Origin: Sequoia sempervirens
Taxonomy: Eukaryota; Streptophyta; Pinopsida; Cupressales; Cupressaceae
Length of the DNA: 64,000 nt
Direction of reading: 5' to 3'
Assembly (NCBI GenBank): GCA_007258455.2
Contig: VDFB02296724.1
Location: 62,001-126,000 of the forward strand
The notes under the pieces are model-generated. The model was not told where the DNA came from. It was given only the letters and a program-made list of their open reading frames with translations, and ran no database searches. Below, piece after piece: positions 47,301 through 60,219 of the stretch; the stretch's first letter is position 1; every line of letters begins with the position of its first letter. The position numbers were made by a program, and so were the translations under genes.

Positions 47301-49318
47301 ACTAAGTTGCATCCTTGCTAATAGAAAATCTCTTTTGTGTACAATTTTTTTGAAAGTTATATTATTTTGCATACTTGACATTGGTGCTCATATTTTGTTC
47401 TCATTTTTCCACAAAAATATACTTAATGTTTCTTGAGTCTATAGGTTGTTTTTTATTTAATGGTTTGTTGTATTATTTAATGTATTATTATATTTTTTAC
47501 AATTGATGGTTGATTATAAAATTCCCTAAGTAGTGAGTTTTTCATCCTTTTCTCACCTAGTTGTATTTTATACAAATATAACACTTTTTCTTGTATAGAA
47601 CATGACTTTGAAGGTAGATAGTATTTGGATATTAGAGGAGTGTATCTCATGGTTGATGAGATGAATCACACTCATTTATACTATTAAACATTGCAAACTC
47701 TAAATAAAATAGTTATTGTGATACTTATTTAATGTTTGTGTTATCTTGAGTAGTTTGGTTATTTGAGTTAGTTCATTGCATTTTGGTCATAGGTATTTTT
47801 TGCAAGCAAATATCAAATCATATCAAAGCAATTCTATGTTGCACCTAAGAAATATTACATGGTTATACATGTATTATGTTTCTATAATTAGGGAAAGGTT
47901 TAGAAAGTAGACCAAAATATAGTAAAATATGAATAGAGGAATGAACACTAAAGTGAGTGTAGAAATGTAAGGAAAAAATTATAAATTAGGAAATTTTTAA
48001 CCTTACTATACCTTGATGAATTTCTCTAATATATTATTTTCAAGGTTATCATTTGAAATGTATTACTTGTCACATGATGTCATATTTGAAATTTATCACT
48101 TTATATGACCTATATATTTACATACTTGTATCTTATTAGATTCACTTCAAATTTCCTCCAACTTCTTGCAACCAATTGATGCAATCAATTAAAGGGGCAT
48201 ATACCATCATCAACACTCTTATGTTCAAATTGTAGAAAACCATATTTTAAAAAATAAAGAATTATTATAATACCTTGATAGATCATGAATAAAACTATAT
48301 GGTTGTGCCTAATGTTTTATACAACATTATTTCCATCACACTACATAGAGTACTACAATATCACTTTTCATATAAGTAGATATTCTAAGCCTATTATCTC
48401 CCTCTTCTCCTCCATTTTCATAAACAATTGAATTAACACATAGTTGTGGTTTTTTCTACTTGTATGATATAATTTATTCATTACATATAGTTTCTCCATT
48501 TTTATGTTTTATGGAGCATTTGGAAAAAGTACAAGAACACATGAAGAAGTCAAGATGGATCCATTACTTTACATGAGTCCTATAACCTTTTATCTTTTAA
48601 TATTTATTTTTTATGTTGACCACTTGAATGTTCATATAAATTGAAATACATATTCATATTAGATTCACATGATACTCATGTAAGTTCCTATTTAGTTTTT
48701 GACCCATTTCAATAGAATGACTTAATAAAACTACATAGTGTCGTGGTGCACTCTCATGCTAAGTTGTCTCATTCCCTAATCCTTTCACATATTTCCATAC
48801 ATTTAATTTCATCCTAGCCCCATTTGCATCTATTCTCACACATTTACCTCATTATCAACCCAAAATTCCATACTTTTTTGTCAAATCTTGAGATTGATTT
48901 TATTCTATCTTGAACCAATTTGTAGCTCACACAATCAATATTTTTAATATAAAGAAAAAAAAAACTTAAAACTTTGACTTTTTTTACTAGTGAGTAGAGC
49001 TAATTTGATACTTTGTGTGACTTTATTATCTTAGTATTTAAAAGCATTGAATGTACAATTAGCTTATATACAACTAGAAAAATCATTAAAAAACAATTTC
49101 AATTTTGAAACACTCGATGAACCAATGACATCATAGTCTACATATATTTTTTGAATTGCATAGAACCTAAAGAATTAATTTGATTGTAATTATTTACTTT
49201 TTATATCAGAACAGTTAAATTTTGTACAACATCAACACTTACTCTTTTACCTTTTTTAATCCTTAATACCTACGAGTGCTTCGCTTGCTTGTACCCAAAA
49301 AACCTCTTATTAGTGAAG
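47301..49318. other. Intergenic DNA upstream of the MYB gene
   Basis: AT-rich with no domain-bearing frame. The last 100 bases before the ATG contain pyrimidine-rich stretches (TTACTCTTTTACCTTTTTT) and a weak TTTATATC string, but no convincing TATA box could be singled out. Confidence 0.6.
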
Positions 49319-50193
49319 ATGGCAAGATGTCCTTGCTGCGAGAACGCCCTTACAAAAAAAGGGGCATGGACTAAAGAAGAAGATGATCGCCTCTTTGCCC
49401 ACATTCAAGCCCACGGCGAAGGCCACTGGAATTCTGTCCCAAAGGCCGCAGGTCTGTATTTCCTATTCATCTCACCTATAAATTATTCTTTCTTCTCCAT
49501 GTTTATGCCTGTGATTTTACAGGGCTGCAGAGATGTGGGAAGAGCTGCCAGCTAAGGTGGATCAACTGTTTGCTTCCGGACATCCAGCGGTGGAATATCT
49601 CTGAAGAAGAGGAAGAGCTCATCATCAAGCTTCATTCCCTCTTGGGAAACAGGTAACACAAATTTTTTAACCAACTTAACTAAGAACATAATATATGGAT
49701 ATTTTATGATGGATCTCAAGTACACTTAGCTTTAACTGCTTGGTATAATATTAAATATTAATTCTTATCTTGATTTGGTTGATTATAACGTTTTTCCTCT
49801 CTTTATAATATTTTGAGTATGTGGGAATGGCGGTGCAGGTGGTCTCTGATAGCAGGGAGATTGCCGGGTAGAACAGGCAACGAAATAAAGAATTACTGGA
49901 ACACCCACATCAACAGAAAATTGCTCAGCGGGGGAATCGATCCCAAATCTCACCGCTCCATTCACTCTGTTGATAACGAGAGCAGCAGCAGCAACAGTCA
50001 CTCCCTCCACCATCAAATTCAGACAGTAGATTTCTTCCAATATGACGGCGATGGGACGAGTGGGAATTTTGAGGGCGCAACTTCAAACGCTGGCAACAGA
50101 AATGAAGAGCCGCCTGATATAAATCTTGATTTGTCCATCAGCTTGCCTTGTTATAATAGAGAGACTGTTGATTCGAAGGAGGTATCTGAATAA
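49319..50193 (+). CDS. R2R3-MYB transcription factor, subgroup-4-like (probable repressor)
   Basis: Three exons: 49319-49451, 49523-49652 and 49839-50193, with GT...AG introns. The 133- and 130-base first exons are the canonical R2R3-MYB sizes. The predicted protein has 205 residues and starts [21 protein letters not shown]2 and R3 repeats cover about residues 14-115. R3 contains the bHLH-contact signature E-L-x2-K-x3-L-x6-L-x3-R ([20 protein letters not shown] then R). After the DNA-binding region come [15 protein letters not shown], the C1 motif of subgroup 4, and near the C-terminus [13 protein letters not shown], an EAR-type repression motif. The family represses phenylpropanoid/flavonoid genes in the nucleus. 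I infer that role from motifs. An in-frame ATG 10 codons upstream exists, but the MARCPCC start fits the family. No defect seen. Confidence 0.93.
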
Positions 50194-50490
50194 AGCAGGG
50201 ATCTGATAAGATGAAGTTTCCGTCATTAGGTTAACCGGAAACTCACCCACTATTTACTTGCGATCAGCTGGTTTTGGACAGTCATTTTATGGGTCCGTTT
50301 TTTTCGTCTTTTAAATTAGGGCGGTGGTTAAATTGATTCTTTTGAAGAAATGTTGTAGAGTGTAGGTGATCATATCTCCGTACTCTTTGTTTTGTCAGCA
50401 AATGTCGTTCATCAGTAAAATGATGTTGTAAAATGTTGGATGCTTAATAGCTTCTGTACATAGAAACTTTTTGAAATAAGAGTGTTCTGA
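50194..50490 (+). other. Probable 3' UTR of the MYB gene
   Basis: Sequence after the stop is conserved in order in the 46.8 kb pseudogene (for example AGAAATGTTGTAGA at about 50347), supporting a transcribed 3' flank in the duplicated unit. AATAAG-like signals occur near 50476; the exact poly(A) site cannot be fixed. Confidence 0.45.
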
Positions 50491-52732
50491 GAATGTTTTT
50501 TTAAATAGGATTAAGAAAAGAAATGTTACGTAAAGGACTCAGTAGTTGTGCATCCTAAATTCGCGCTTCTAATTATCTCATGTGGAAATTTCAAATCACT
50601 TTCAATTTTTTACAGTAGCTTACTTGTGAGTCTACTGTATAATTAAGGTTTCAGAGCCTAATCAAATATGATGCCACATCAACGTACCTTTTGTCAAAGT
50701 GTTCAAAAGACCCAAAAATTGAGACCAATACTTGTGCATTTACACGGACTATATTAAAAAAGTTTATTGGTGGAATCAATTTTGACGCTGTATTAAAGTA
50801 GTTGGCATTGTGAATCAATTTCTCCAAAAAAGTTCTTTGCCAGGAAATCCGGGCGGACGGCTTACCCACTTGGAGCCGTATGAATTGAGAGAATGATCTT
50901 TTGTTAGCCTGAAAATGATCGAGCTTCTTTTTTATTCTATTTTATTGTGAAACTGGTTAGTAAATGTATCAAAGAGTAATGAGCAAGGATTCTTTCACGT
51001 CAATCAACTTGGGAGGGTTCTGCACCGGTGAAACTTAACAATTTGATGTGATTTAACTAGCATTGCTAGTTAATGTATACAAAGAAATGTTTATATTAAA
51101 TGTACTAGTATTTAACATTTAATATGATTTTTTTTTATATTAGTTTCATTAGTTTTTAAACATATTATAATTTTAGTTATGGGTATTGAGATAGTTGATT
51201 CAAGTTTTCTGTAATTATTACATAATATTTTGTCTCATAATATTTTTTAATAATATATATATGACTTTTTTAATAATTCTTCTTTTTGATATTGATATTT
51301 TGTAAGTTAGATCTTTTAATATTTTTCATGTACATATACATGTCAGATATGAAGACATTAGTTAAAGTAAATGAAAACACACATCTTAATTTATTCACAA
51401 TAGAAAAGAACTATATGGTTAGAAAACTAAGAAGTAGAGTAAGATTTTGATGGTGTTTTTAATATATATATATTTTTAAAATGAATAGAATTAGTTATTA
51501 AAAACAAGGTAAATTAATAAAAATGTTATTCTTTCAAAGAGCATGAAAATGTAATGCTATTAATGTAATATTGGACTACCCATTAGAAGATTATATGGAA
51601 GTAAACATAAATAAACAAACCAAGCTAAATACATATATGACACTAGATGTACATGGAGACCCTTGTAGGAAAAAACTCCACAATAAAAAAGAGACACAAG
51701 TATGTATTAATCTTTAGCACAAGAGTAAATATGCAACACCCTTTCTCCATTCAATCTATTAACATTCTAGTAGCCCCTATGTACCTATGAAATCTCTATA
51801 AAAATCATATAAACAACCCCTCATGTACGTGCAAATATTAATAGGCACATGAAAGATATAGTTTTACAATAACATGGAACCCAAAATAACGGGCCAAGGA
51901 AATAGTGAGAAAAGTAGCCAAAAAAGATTTATTTGTTTAGGGGTGCTACCCTCAATACAAACTATGGGATATGGTTCGTAAAGTCCCCAAAACCTCCTTC
52001 TTGTTCATCATTTGGGTACACTTGCAAGAGAATTTAGTTAAGGACAATGGGGTTCAAGGGACCTTTGGGCCCACTTGTCACATATAATATATTACACATA
52101 GGATTGAAATTAAATATCACATTTAAAAAAAAATATTTAACATGATATTATACTTTGCAATAATATCCATAGGAATAATAAAGTAAATCAACTAAAAAAT
52201 CCTACACCCATGCCTTTTCAATACTAAGATTTTTTTTTGTGTTCATTATCTTTGTGATGGAATCTCTAATATTATCTTGATTGTCAACCTTTTGCAACAT
52301 AACCTTACCATTCTTTATCATTCCTCAAACATAAATGAAGTTAAACATCAACATGCATGGTAAAAGCATAGTCCATGGGGTTATTAGCCAAATAAATATT
52401 AGTTTGAATATAAAAAGTAATTCTAATGATATTGTTGACACAATATGCCTCAAATTACAATTTTTTTCTAGGTCTTTTGTCCCCTTTTTTATTCAAGTCT
52501 CCTTTCACCCATCTTTTATACCCAATCAAAGAAATATTCAATGGGATTCCTTGGTCAAATTGTACCTAAATGTTGTACTTTTCCTCCTCCCATACTTTTG
52601 AAACATATGTTTGAAATATTAAAAAAAGGGTTATGGGCTTCTCTTTGTCATTTTTTACTTTGGGTGGGGCTTAAGGTTTCCACTTATCTTCATACGTGCA
52701 TTGTGATCCTTGTAATATTCCATTTTCTAGTT
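50491..52732. other. No gene recognised
   Basis: AT-rich spacer with short frames lacking domains. Around 51640-51700 the strings GGAGACCCTTGTAGGAAAAA and AACTCCACAATAAAAAAGAG resemble sequence near the right edge (63805-63850), so a copia remnant may lie here. Confidence 0.5.
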
Positions 52733-53369
52733 TGTTAGGTTTTCAAACTTAACTCTACTAGCATGCATCCTTTCATTCCACACTTTCCCCCAACTTTCTT
52801 TCACCCACTAATTTTTTCCCCTTATATTAGGTTCTCATAACTTTGCTTACTACCTTCCCCCAAAGATATGTGGTAAATTTGACATCCCTAATTTCTAAAT
52901 CATGAAATCCCATTTTGGCTATCTTTTCATTGGCAAAAAAATACAATAATCAGGGCCTCCTTCTTTCGTTTGACCTCACAAGCTTAGAAATTTATACTTA
53001 TTGATATCTCTCTATCTAAAATTTATGTTGTAAGATGAATACTTGATCCCTAATTCTCAATATCAATTTTTCTTAAAGTCCCCAATACTATAAGAGATTT
53101 TGCACTTAAATATAGAAGCACTCAAAGAAAATTTAAACAAATAATATGGTGCTTCTCTCTTTTTCATTGCCTACATAATACAAAATACATCCACATATAT
53201 ATAGGATTCTCATAACCTATTTTTTAGGCAACTCCCCAAACAAATTTCCTTTAAATATTGAGTTGTTTCTAACAAAATACATATCACTATTATAATAACT
53301 TATTAAACAAACTTTAACAAACCCAAGAGATATTATATGCATCCTACAAATGAAGCAATATTCCTAACA
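52733..53369 (-). repeat. Probable 3' LTR of a copia element
   Basis: Plus strand begins TGTTAGG and ends CCTAACA, a 7-bp terminal inverted repeat of LTR form. It is followed on the plus side by CCCCCC (minus-strand purine tract ATATGGGGGG), as expected just upstream of a minus-strand 3' LTR. The matching 5' LTR could not be found beyond the gag at 54.7 kb, so the left border is tentative. Confidence 0.5.
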
Positions 53370-53452
53370 CCCCCCATATTGCATCATTCTCAAAATGGGG
53401 ATAGTGAACCAACAATACTTGATGACCATGTTTAGTAGTTCATCATAAGGTG

Positions 53453-53826
53453 TGAGTAGGGACATACACATCTAATCATGACAAGCAATAGTGGAACTAG
53501 CCTCACTATGCTCACTATGCTTTCATCCAAAGATAGGGACAACCACATCTACCCATGGAATCAAAGATAGGGACTAACACATCTACCCATGGTTTTACAA
53601 CAAGTTTGGATAGGGACAAATACATATCCAAGATCAAAGTTATGAAAAGAGACACAGACATCTGCTCACAACAATTATGATTACGGAAAAACACATCCAA
53701 TCATAATTACCAACTCATGTGATTGGGGAAAAACACTTCCAATCACTTACAACATCTTATGAATGGGGACAAACACATCCATTCAAAATAAAAAAATGTG
53801 ATTGGGGACAAACACATCCAATCACA
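53453..53826. repeat. Array of about nine hairpin units with a shared loop
   Basis: Units share a GGGACAAACACATCC-like core. At least five have perfect flanking stems of different sequence: TTGGATA/TATCCAA at 53606, AATTATGATT/AATCATAATT at 53673, GTGATTGG/CCAATCAC at 53719, TGAATGG/CCATTCA at 53760, and GTGATTGG/CCAATCAC at 53798. The loop is 12 bases in each, with one extra mismatch pair in the second. Units at about 53455, 53533, 53568 and 53648 have weak stems. The array sits between the copia gag and its probable PPT, where pol would be expected. Confidence 0.85.
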
Positions 53827-53944
53827 AATATGAATTTTTTTGACTAGAAAATATATTCCTCCTCACTATTTTCATGTGGAGGGGAGGGTCTTCAATAGCT
53901 ACTTCAAAAGGGAATTCTTCATCATCATTGACAACCAATGCCTT

Positions 53945-54762
53945 ATCTGTATTTAGCTTTCATTCAAGTAGATCCTTGGTACATTGAATACAATTCATGA
54001 TAATGCGGCCCTTTTTCTTGCAATAGTAGCACAAAATTATATCCTTGAAAAAATGGTTTCCCTTTGATGTTGAAGATCTGGATTTAAAGGAATGGTTAGG
54101 CTTGTTTTTCCCAAACATTGAAGTTTCCTCTATAGCTAAGTCCATTTTCTTAGCTCCTTCATTGAAATTAAAGTAGATATTGTATCTTCTAGGCTAGCAT
54201 CTACTTTGTTTAATGTGAAAACAATGTTACTGTAGCTAAGAGGCATACTATTTAACAAAGTAGCTATTACATCATCATCATCTACTTTAGAATTTATCCT
54301 AGCTAGTTGGTTCAATAGGGAACAAAACATACTGATATATTGAAAAGTGTTGTCACCTTCCATCATTTTTAGCCCAAAGAATTTATGCTTTAATCCCATC
54401 TTTGCACTTGATGCTTTTGATCCAAACAAAACATTGAGATCATCCTGGCATACTTGCTTTGAGGTCTTTGATAAATCAATGTGGTGGAGGTATGCATATG
54501 AAAGTCTAAGACAAATGGATGCTATTTCTCTTTGATCCTTCGTAGTCCACTTTGCGCTTTCATCAACATCGCTTGGCCTTGTTGTTGCTCCACTTACTAT
54601 ATCCCATAGATCCTTTTCAATAAGGATCAACTGCAATTTGATTTTCCATATGTGGAATTTCGAACCTTTGAATTTTTCTATTAATATGCTAGTTTTATCC
54701 ATTAAAAGAATAACTGACTCCCCCTTAATTTTGAAACATTGTAAAATAGGGTAGGGGTTCAA
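53945..54762 (-). pseudogene. Copia Gag fragment, broken
   Basis: The main piece (54762-54136) has the Copia Gag/UBN2 layout. It reads IEKFKGSKFHIWKIKLQLIL, EKDLWDIVSG, then ICLRLSYAYLHHIDLSKTSK, KMGLKHKFFGLKMMEGDN, LARINSKVDDDDVIATLLNS and MPLSYSNIVFTLN. A one-base frameshift near 54140 leads to MDLAIEETSMFGKNKPNHSF and a knuckle CYYCKKKGRIIMNC, in which the His is replaced by Arg. Translation more likely began at MDKTSIL (54702). About 20 bases upstream of the longer start, TTAGTATAAAACCC on the minus strand may be a decayed tRNA-Met PBS. No pol follows. Inactive. Confidence 0.82.
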
Positions 54763-54794
54763 AACATAAGGGTTTTATACTAAGTATGGAATGT

Positions 54795-55564
54795 TTCACC
54801 AAACTTACTATAAATAGAAAGGGAAAAATTGGGTGTAATGAACCTACCTATTTTTTTATTTCATTTAGGAAATGAGATCCTCCAAGATAGAATTAACTTT
54901 CAACCCTTAGGTGATTCAATTCTATGGAAGATCTGATCTATTTTCCTTTATGTGTGTGTGGATGGGGGTAAAGATCAAACAACACTTTTGGGAGATGAAA
55001 ATAAAATAGCAAATGACCTCAGATCTCTAACCTAATACTTGTTTCAAGTAGATGAAGCATAAATCTAACAAAAATAGTCAATTTTGTGCAAATTGGATGA
55101 GGGGAAGACACTTAAAAATTACCTCGAAATCAGTTGCAAAGTGTCATGTTTGGTTGCAAAGCGTCCAGGATCCCCCTGTCCAAAAATGGTGAATGGGTCT
55201 TAAGACAAATTTTTGAACTAAATTTTTGGGAGCCTCTGAAGATAGATATGATATGAAATTTCCCATTGGTTTCATGCAAAAATGATAGAAAATGAGCTTA
55301 GGATTTGAGTTTCCATGATCTTGACAACTTTTCTTGTAACTTTGATAACTTTGACAACTTTTGCAATTTGGCACTTTAGAGATCTCCAATCTTCAATTTT
55401 CCTTTTGTAGTGAGGGAAAATGTATCCCAAACTACATTTTTGCACTTGTTTGGGCCCTCCCTATTAAATTGAGCTTAATGATGCCTTGATTTAGTGCTGT
55501 AATGTGTTTAACACATTCACATTAGGTCTTGGGCCCTTGTAAACTAAGTGGACTTAATTATTCC
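54795..55564. other. No gene recognised; possible remains of the copia 5' LTR
   Basis: Lies upstream, on the element strand, of the copia gag. It contains no frame of note. If the gag belongs to an element with an intact 5' end, its LTR should be here, but similarity to 52733-53369 was not convincing by eye. Confidence 0.4.
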
Positions 55565-55569
55565 TTATT

Positions 55570-56275
55570 TGTTGGGATATGGTGTTGTACACCATTGCAT
55601 AAATTGATTTATTATAATATTGTAATTAAATAATTATTTCCAGTTGTGATGCACCTTGGTGGTGTGGATAATCACACTAGGTAATTATTTGGGGACAACT
55701 TGATGTTGTATCGTAACATTGTATTATTATTTAATGTGTAGGAGACATGTGATAATAATTTAATATTGGAGAAAAATATTAAATAAAGTGATGTCTTAGT
55801 ACCCAATATTAAATAAGGGGTTAGTGGTTTTGTATTCACATGGTTTTTACCTTACCACTAGTTGTATTTTCTGTGAACTTGTGCCTATAAAAGAAAACAC
55901 ATGTGTAGTGGTTTAGGTTAGTTGAGTGGTTTGGTTGTCATTATTGAGTCTTCTTGAGGAGTGCATTTGTGAAGCATGGCATGGGATTTGTGGATTCATG
56001 CTTGGACACATGGGAATGCATTGGAGGGCTTGATGCTTTAGAAGTTTTCATTGTAACTCTTGTATTTGCTTCATGGTTGATTAATATGATGGAGTATGGA
56101 TTCTTTTGGAGGCTAGGTTTTCTTCTCTTGAGGGTTCTCCTAGGGTATATCTTGTGTTATCTTTGATGGGTATGTTATCTATTCTCTTGCATGTGGATTC
56201 TAAGCACTTCTTTGCATTGTTATCTTTTTTGGGTTATGTGGAAATTGTCATTAGATTGCTGCAAGTTTCCTTACA
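55570..56275 (+). repeat. 5' LTR of the LARD-like element
   Basis: Begins TGTTGGGATATGGTGTTG and ends TTTCCTTACA; 706 bases. Contains CCTATAAAAG (TATA at 55886-55892). It matches 60220-60937 over its whole length, with small indels. Confidence 0.9.
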
Positions 56276-56292
56276 AGTAGTATTAAAGCTTT
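56276..56292 (+). other. Primer-binding site, tRNA-Met type (decayed)
   Basis: Just after the LTR, TAGTATTAAAGC matches 9 of 12 bases of the copia site TGGTATCAGAGC; all differences are transitions. Confidence 0.6.
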
Positions 56293-56857
56293 CATGGTTG
56301 AAGATTTTTTGTTATAACCCTAGGTTGAAAAAATATTGCTTGAAGTTTGAATCTATGCAATGCATGAGAGAATAAAAGAAATGGGAATATATGAGGGTTT
56401 TGCAAGTTGTTTATTGCAAATCTAAGGGTTTTGGGTTTGTTGTTATGATGGGTTGTTTGTAGATTTGGGGTGCAAATTTTTTTTTGGCTAAAAAGTGTTT
56501 CTTTGTTGTGCATTCAAATGGGGGTTTTGTGGGGGAAATTTTGCAAATGATCTCCTAGGACAAAATGGACCTCATGATTGGATTTAGGTTGGCTGAGAGA
56601 TGAATTTTGATATATAATTTGACATATTTTGGGGAAGCTGAAAAAAATGCAATTTTTTTAGTAAAATCCCTCTTTTCACAGTCGTATGACCGTCATTATA
56701 ATATTCAGAAAAAATTAAAAAATAAAAAATAATAATCCTGTCCATTGAAAATTCCCTACAAAATAAGATAAAAAAAAATTAAAAGCATATTTTGAAAAGT
56801 TGAATGAAAAAAGTTTTTATAGATTTTTTTAATTTTAAATAATAATAAATAGTAATT

Positions 56858-56945
56858 GGGGGAGTCGCCCCCCTTGACCACCGTACCTTATCAGCAGTTA
56901 GTCTATCGAAAAACTGCCAATGGTACTGTAAGGTACCGCTAGTAG
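56858..56945. repeat. GC-rich hairpin inside the LARD-like element
   Basis: GGGGGAGTCGCCCCC is followed by CCGTACCTTA ... TAAGGTACCG with an inner CAGTT ... AACTG stem (56881-56940). A related GTTGACCATCGGTGGGCC block follows. It stands out against very AT-rich flanks. Confidence 0.6.
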
Positions 56946-59900
56946 TCTTGCTGGAAAGTTGACCATCGGTGGGCCGACTACCGCCACCCCATGTGGGTTT
57001 TTTTAAAAATGTTTTATTTTTTTTAAATGAAATTTTTATTAAAATTTAATCCGCTTGTTAATTATAACCGCCAGTAATTTAATAAAAGTGGGCTCGATAA
57101 AAATTTGAAATATGTAAAAATTAAATTAAAATTTATAAAATTTTCGGGTCCACCACCAATAAGCAGCGCCGCCCAGACACCAAGGGTGGCTAATTTTTTT
57201 TTGCCTCAAGTTCAAACTATGCTTTTGCTTCCGAGGGGCATAACTTTCACCCAGGTGCTTCATTTTTTGACTTCTTGGACTCCTTGGAAATTTGACTTAG
57301 TGCTCTACATTGTGGTGCTAGATATTTTTGCATATTTTTATTTTTGACAATGTTTTTCTTGCTAGAAGTCAGATGTTCAGTTTGAGCTTCAAGAGGTGAT
57401 ATCGGGTGCATACAGAGTCGGATTTTGGACTTTGAATAGTCAATGAAAAGTTTGTTTAAAGAACTACATAGTGGATTAGGTTTGGAGTTGTTTTGAAATG
57501 ATTTATTGTTGATATTATATCTTGATCTGTTTATGGGTTATTTTGGCTATGGTGATACTATGAGCTTATGGATTGTCGGATCTAGGAGATTTGATGTTGG
57601 ATTCATTGTATTCTCAGTTGTACATCTCAGATTATTCTTTTTTTGACATGGTTATTAGTATTTGGTTAGATTTATATAATTCATTGATGTATCTACAAGT
57701 TGTGTAGCACTGTAGGTGGTCTATACTTATTTTTTGCACCTATGACTTGGACATGGGTTGTCTATGCCCATAGATATTTTAGTGTTGATGCATTTTTAGT
57801 TTTGGTGGCTTGGTTTAGTCACTTGGTTTGCTGGTTTTGATGTCATGTTGAGGAGGTGAGATGGTATTTCCAGGTACAATCATGATGTAAGACCTATGTA
57901 GTTGACTATGTTATGTAGATAAGTGGGATTGATTGGGTTGAGTTGGTACTTTTGGTGGTGATCATGGTGTCATTGATGTTTCTTGCGATTTAGAGAATTT
58001 GGAATGTCATGATAGTTTATGTAGGTTCATTGTTGGTGGTGTTGGATCAGTTCTTGATTCAGGTTGTGGCAGTGTATCTTCTCGGTATGAGGATCATGGT
58101 TTACTTTGTCTTCTTATTGAGGAGATCATGTTACATTTGAGTTCTTTGATTGTGTGAGGGAACTCTTGGTTGATATTCATTAGGACATTGTTATCACAAT
58201 GTCATGATAGCTTGTTACATTCATTGGTTATACACTTTCAGTGGGAGCTTTTGACAGTGATGGAATGGTGGTGATGGATATGTTTATGATGGTTTGGTGG
58301 TTGTAGGTATCTTCTTGGCTTGGAGATCTTGGTTTCACTTGTATGTTACTGATATTGTAGTTGAGTGTTTGTAGACTTAGATGATCTTCATGGAGAGGAT
58401 GGTTGTCATGATGCCATGTGTAGCTCTTATCACGGTTTACTGGGAGTTGTTGGTAGTGAGCTGGATGCATCATTGGGTATGGTTATTTCCATGTGATTGG
58501 GGATATGTTTTCTTGGTTTGGAGTGTTGCTACTATGTCATGGTTTACTCTTAATGTGCACTTAGAGTTTGGCATGGTACTTGTTCTCTTGAGACTAGGAT
58601 GTATATATGTTTTGGTGCATGTGATCTCCTAGGAGGAGATGGTTAGATTATGTTTTCATGTTTATGTTCTTGATTCATGATTGGAGCTTTGACATTGATC
58701 ATGTGTGGTTCTATTTGTATTGGAAACATTGATCATTTGCTTGATTACTTCATAATGGTGCTATGTTGCATCTGGATTTTGGCATGGATTGATTGGTTAC
58801 AGGTACGGGATGGATACTTAGAATCTTGTAGGTGATAGTTGGAGTTCTCTTGTGATTAGAGACATTTTTTTGAGACAGTTACTCTTTGGAGGTTTCAATA
58901 GGAAGACTGAGGAGCTTTCACCTAGATATGGATGTGAGTTCATTATAGACTGATAGAAGAGATTGTTCTTGAAGTGATTCATGGTGACTTGGTTATCCTG
59001 GAGGAGCATTCTCATTCCCCACTCTTGGTCTACTCAATAGTTTATGATTTGAGAGGTATTTTCCCATTATATCTTTTAGATGTGTTATGTTTCATGCTTT
59101 GATTTCTCATGGGATTGAGTTGATTCATGGTGATTGATTATGGATACTCATTTGAGGATGGTTTAGCATGAGTTTATATGATTTATATTTCATAGATATG
59201 GATCTTGAGCTATTGATAGTTAGTTCTGGAGGATTCATTTTGAGGGATGTTACATGGTATGGTTATCTCCTGGTGCATTTGAGTTTATGATATCATTCTT
59301 TGATGAGGATTATTAGGAGATGATTTATGGGCTGATTTCTAGTATTGGGAATGGTTACCTGAGTTTGATCTTCTTGATTAGAGAGGCTTGCATCCATGTT
59401 GACATTGTTACATCGATTCATATGTTGTACTTGATCTATGAGATTGAGTGTTATGGATGTTGTTGAGGCTTTTCATTTGGGGTTGTTAGAAGATCATACT
59501 TGACACAACAATACACTTTACAGATGTTGGTAGAAGGAAATTATGGTTCACAGGTTTTCTCTCTTCATGGTTCCTTCCTATATGTTCACGGTTTGGGGAG
59601 GATGGTGGCAACATGTTGTGAGCGATTATGCAGCTCTTTGGATTGTATCTATGGATCATTGTTATTGTTCTTGGTACTTCATGCTTTGATTTACTTATCA
59701 CACCTTGATGTATAGTGTTGATTGGTAGAATTTATATGCTTTGACATTACCTATGCAGTGGGAGTTATTGGATATGTATGTTCTTCATTTTTCAGGTTTG
59801 ATATAGGGAGCTTGATTGTAGTTTACAGCCTACATATGTTCTTGGCATGAGTTTATTGATGTATTGAACCTTGGAGGTATGGATGGTTGGATGTATTAGC

Positions 59901-60208
59901 ATGTGTTATGGATGCTATTTCTAGTCATGTGGGTTTTTCAGTTGATAGAAGCTTGATTAGAGCCTTTGTTATCACTTCGATTTGATGCTTGTGTTTGTGG
60001 ATTAGTGCATCTTCACCTTGGCATGTTCCTTTTCTTCCATTGACGACACATTAGAGGATGAGAGGAGTTCTTGCTTGAGATGGTGGTCACTTTGTTCTTA
60101 TTGAAGGTATCTTGATAGAGAATGAGAGCATGGTGGAGATTCATTTGGTTTCATGCATGGCTATGATGATGTATTTCATGTATAGACCCCTTATGCAATG
60201 TATACAAC
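56946..60208. other. Non-coding body of the LARD-like element
   Basis: Over 3 kb with no recognisable protein. The plus strand is rich in T and G with many ATGGTT, TTGATG and GATTGAT words, but no ordered tandem array. Small frames on both strands (60-85 codons) lack domains. Confidence 0.65.
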
Positions 60209-60219
60209 AAGTGGGAGAA
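60207..60219 (+). other. Polypurine tract of the LARD-like element
   Basis: CAAGTGGGAGAA lies directly before TGTTGGGATATGG, the usual copia-type PPT and LTR junction. Confidence 0.8.

Noticed and set aside
49289..49318. Upstream in-frame ATG for the MYB gene (ten extra residues)
   Set aside because: The MARCPCC start matches the conserved MGRxPCC start of the family, and the ten residues resemble nothing known.
53515..53700. 61-codon minus-strand frame in the hairpin array
   Set aside because: It translates the repeat units and shows no protein features.
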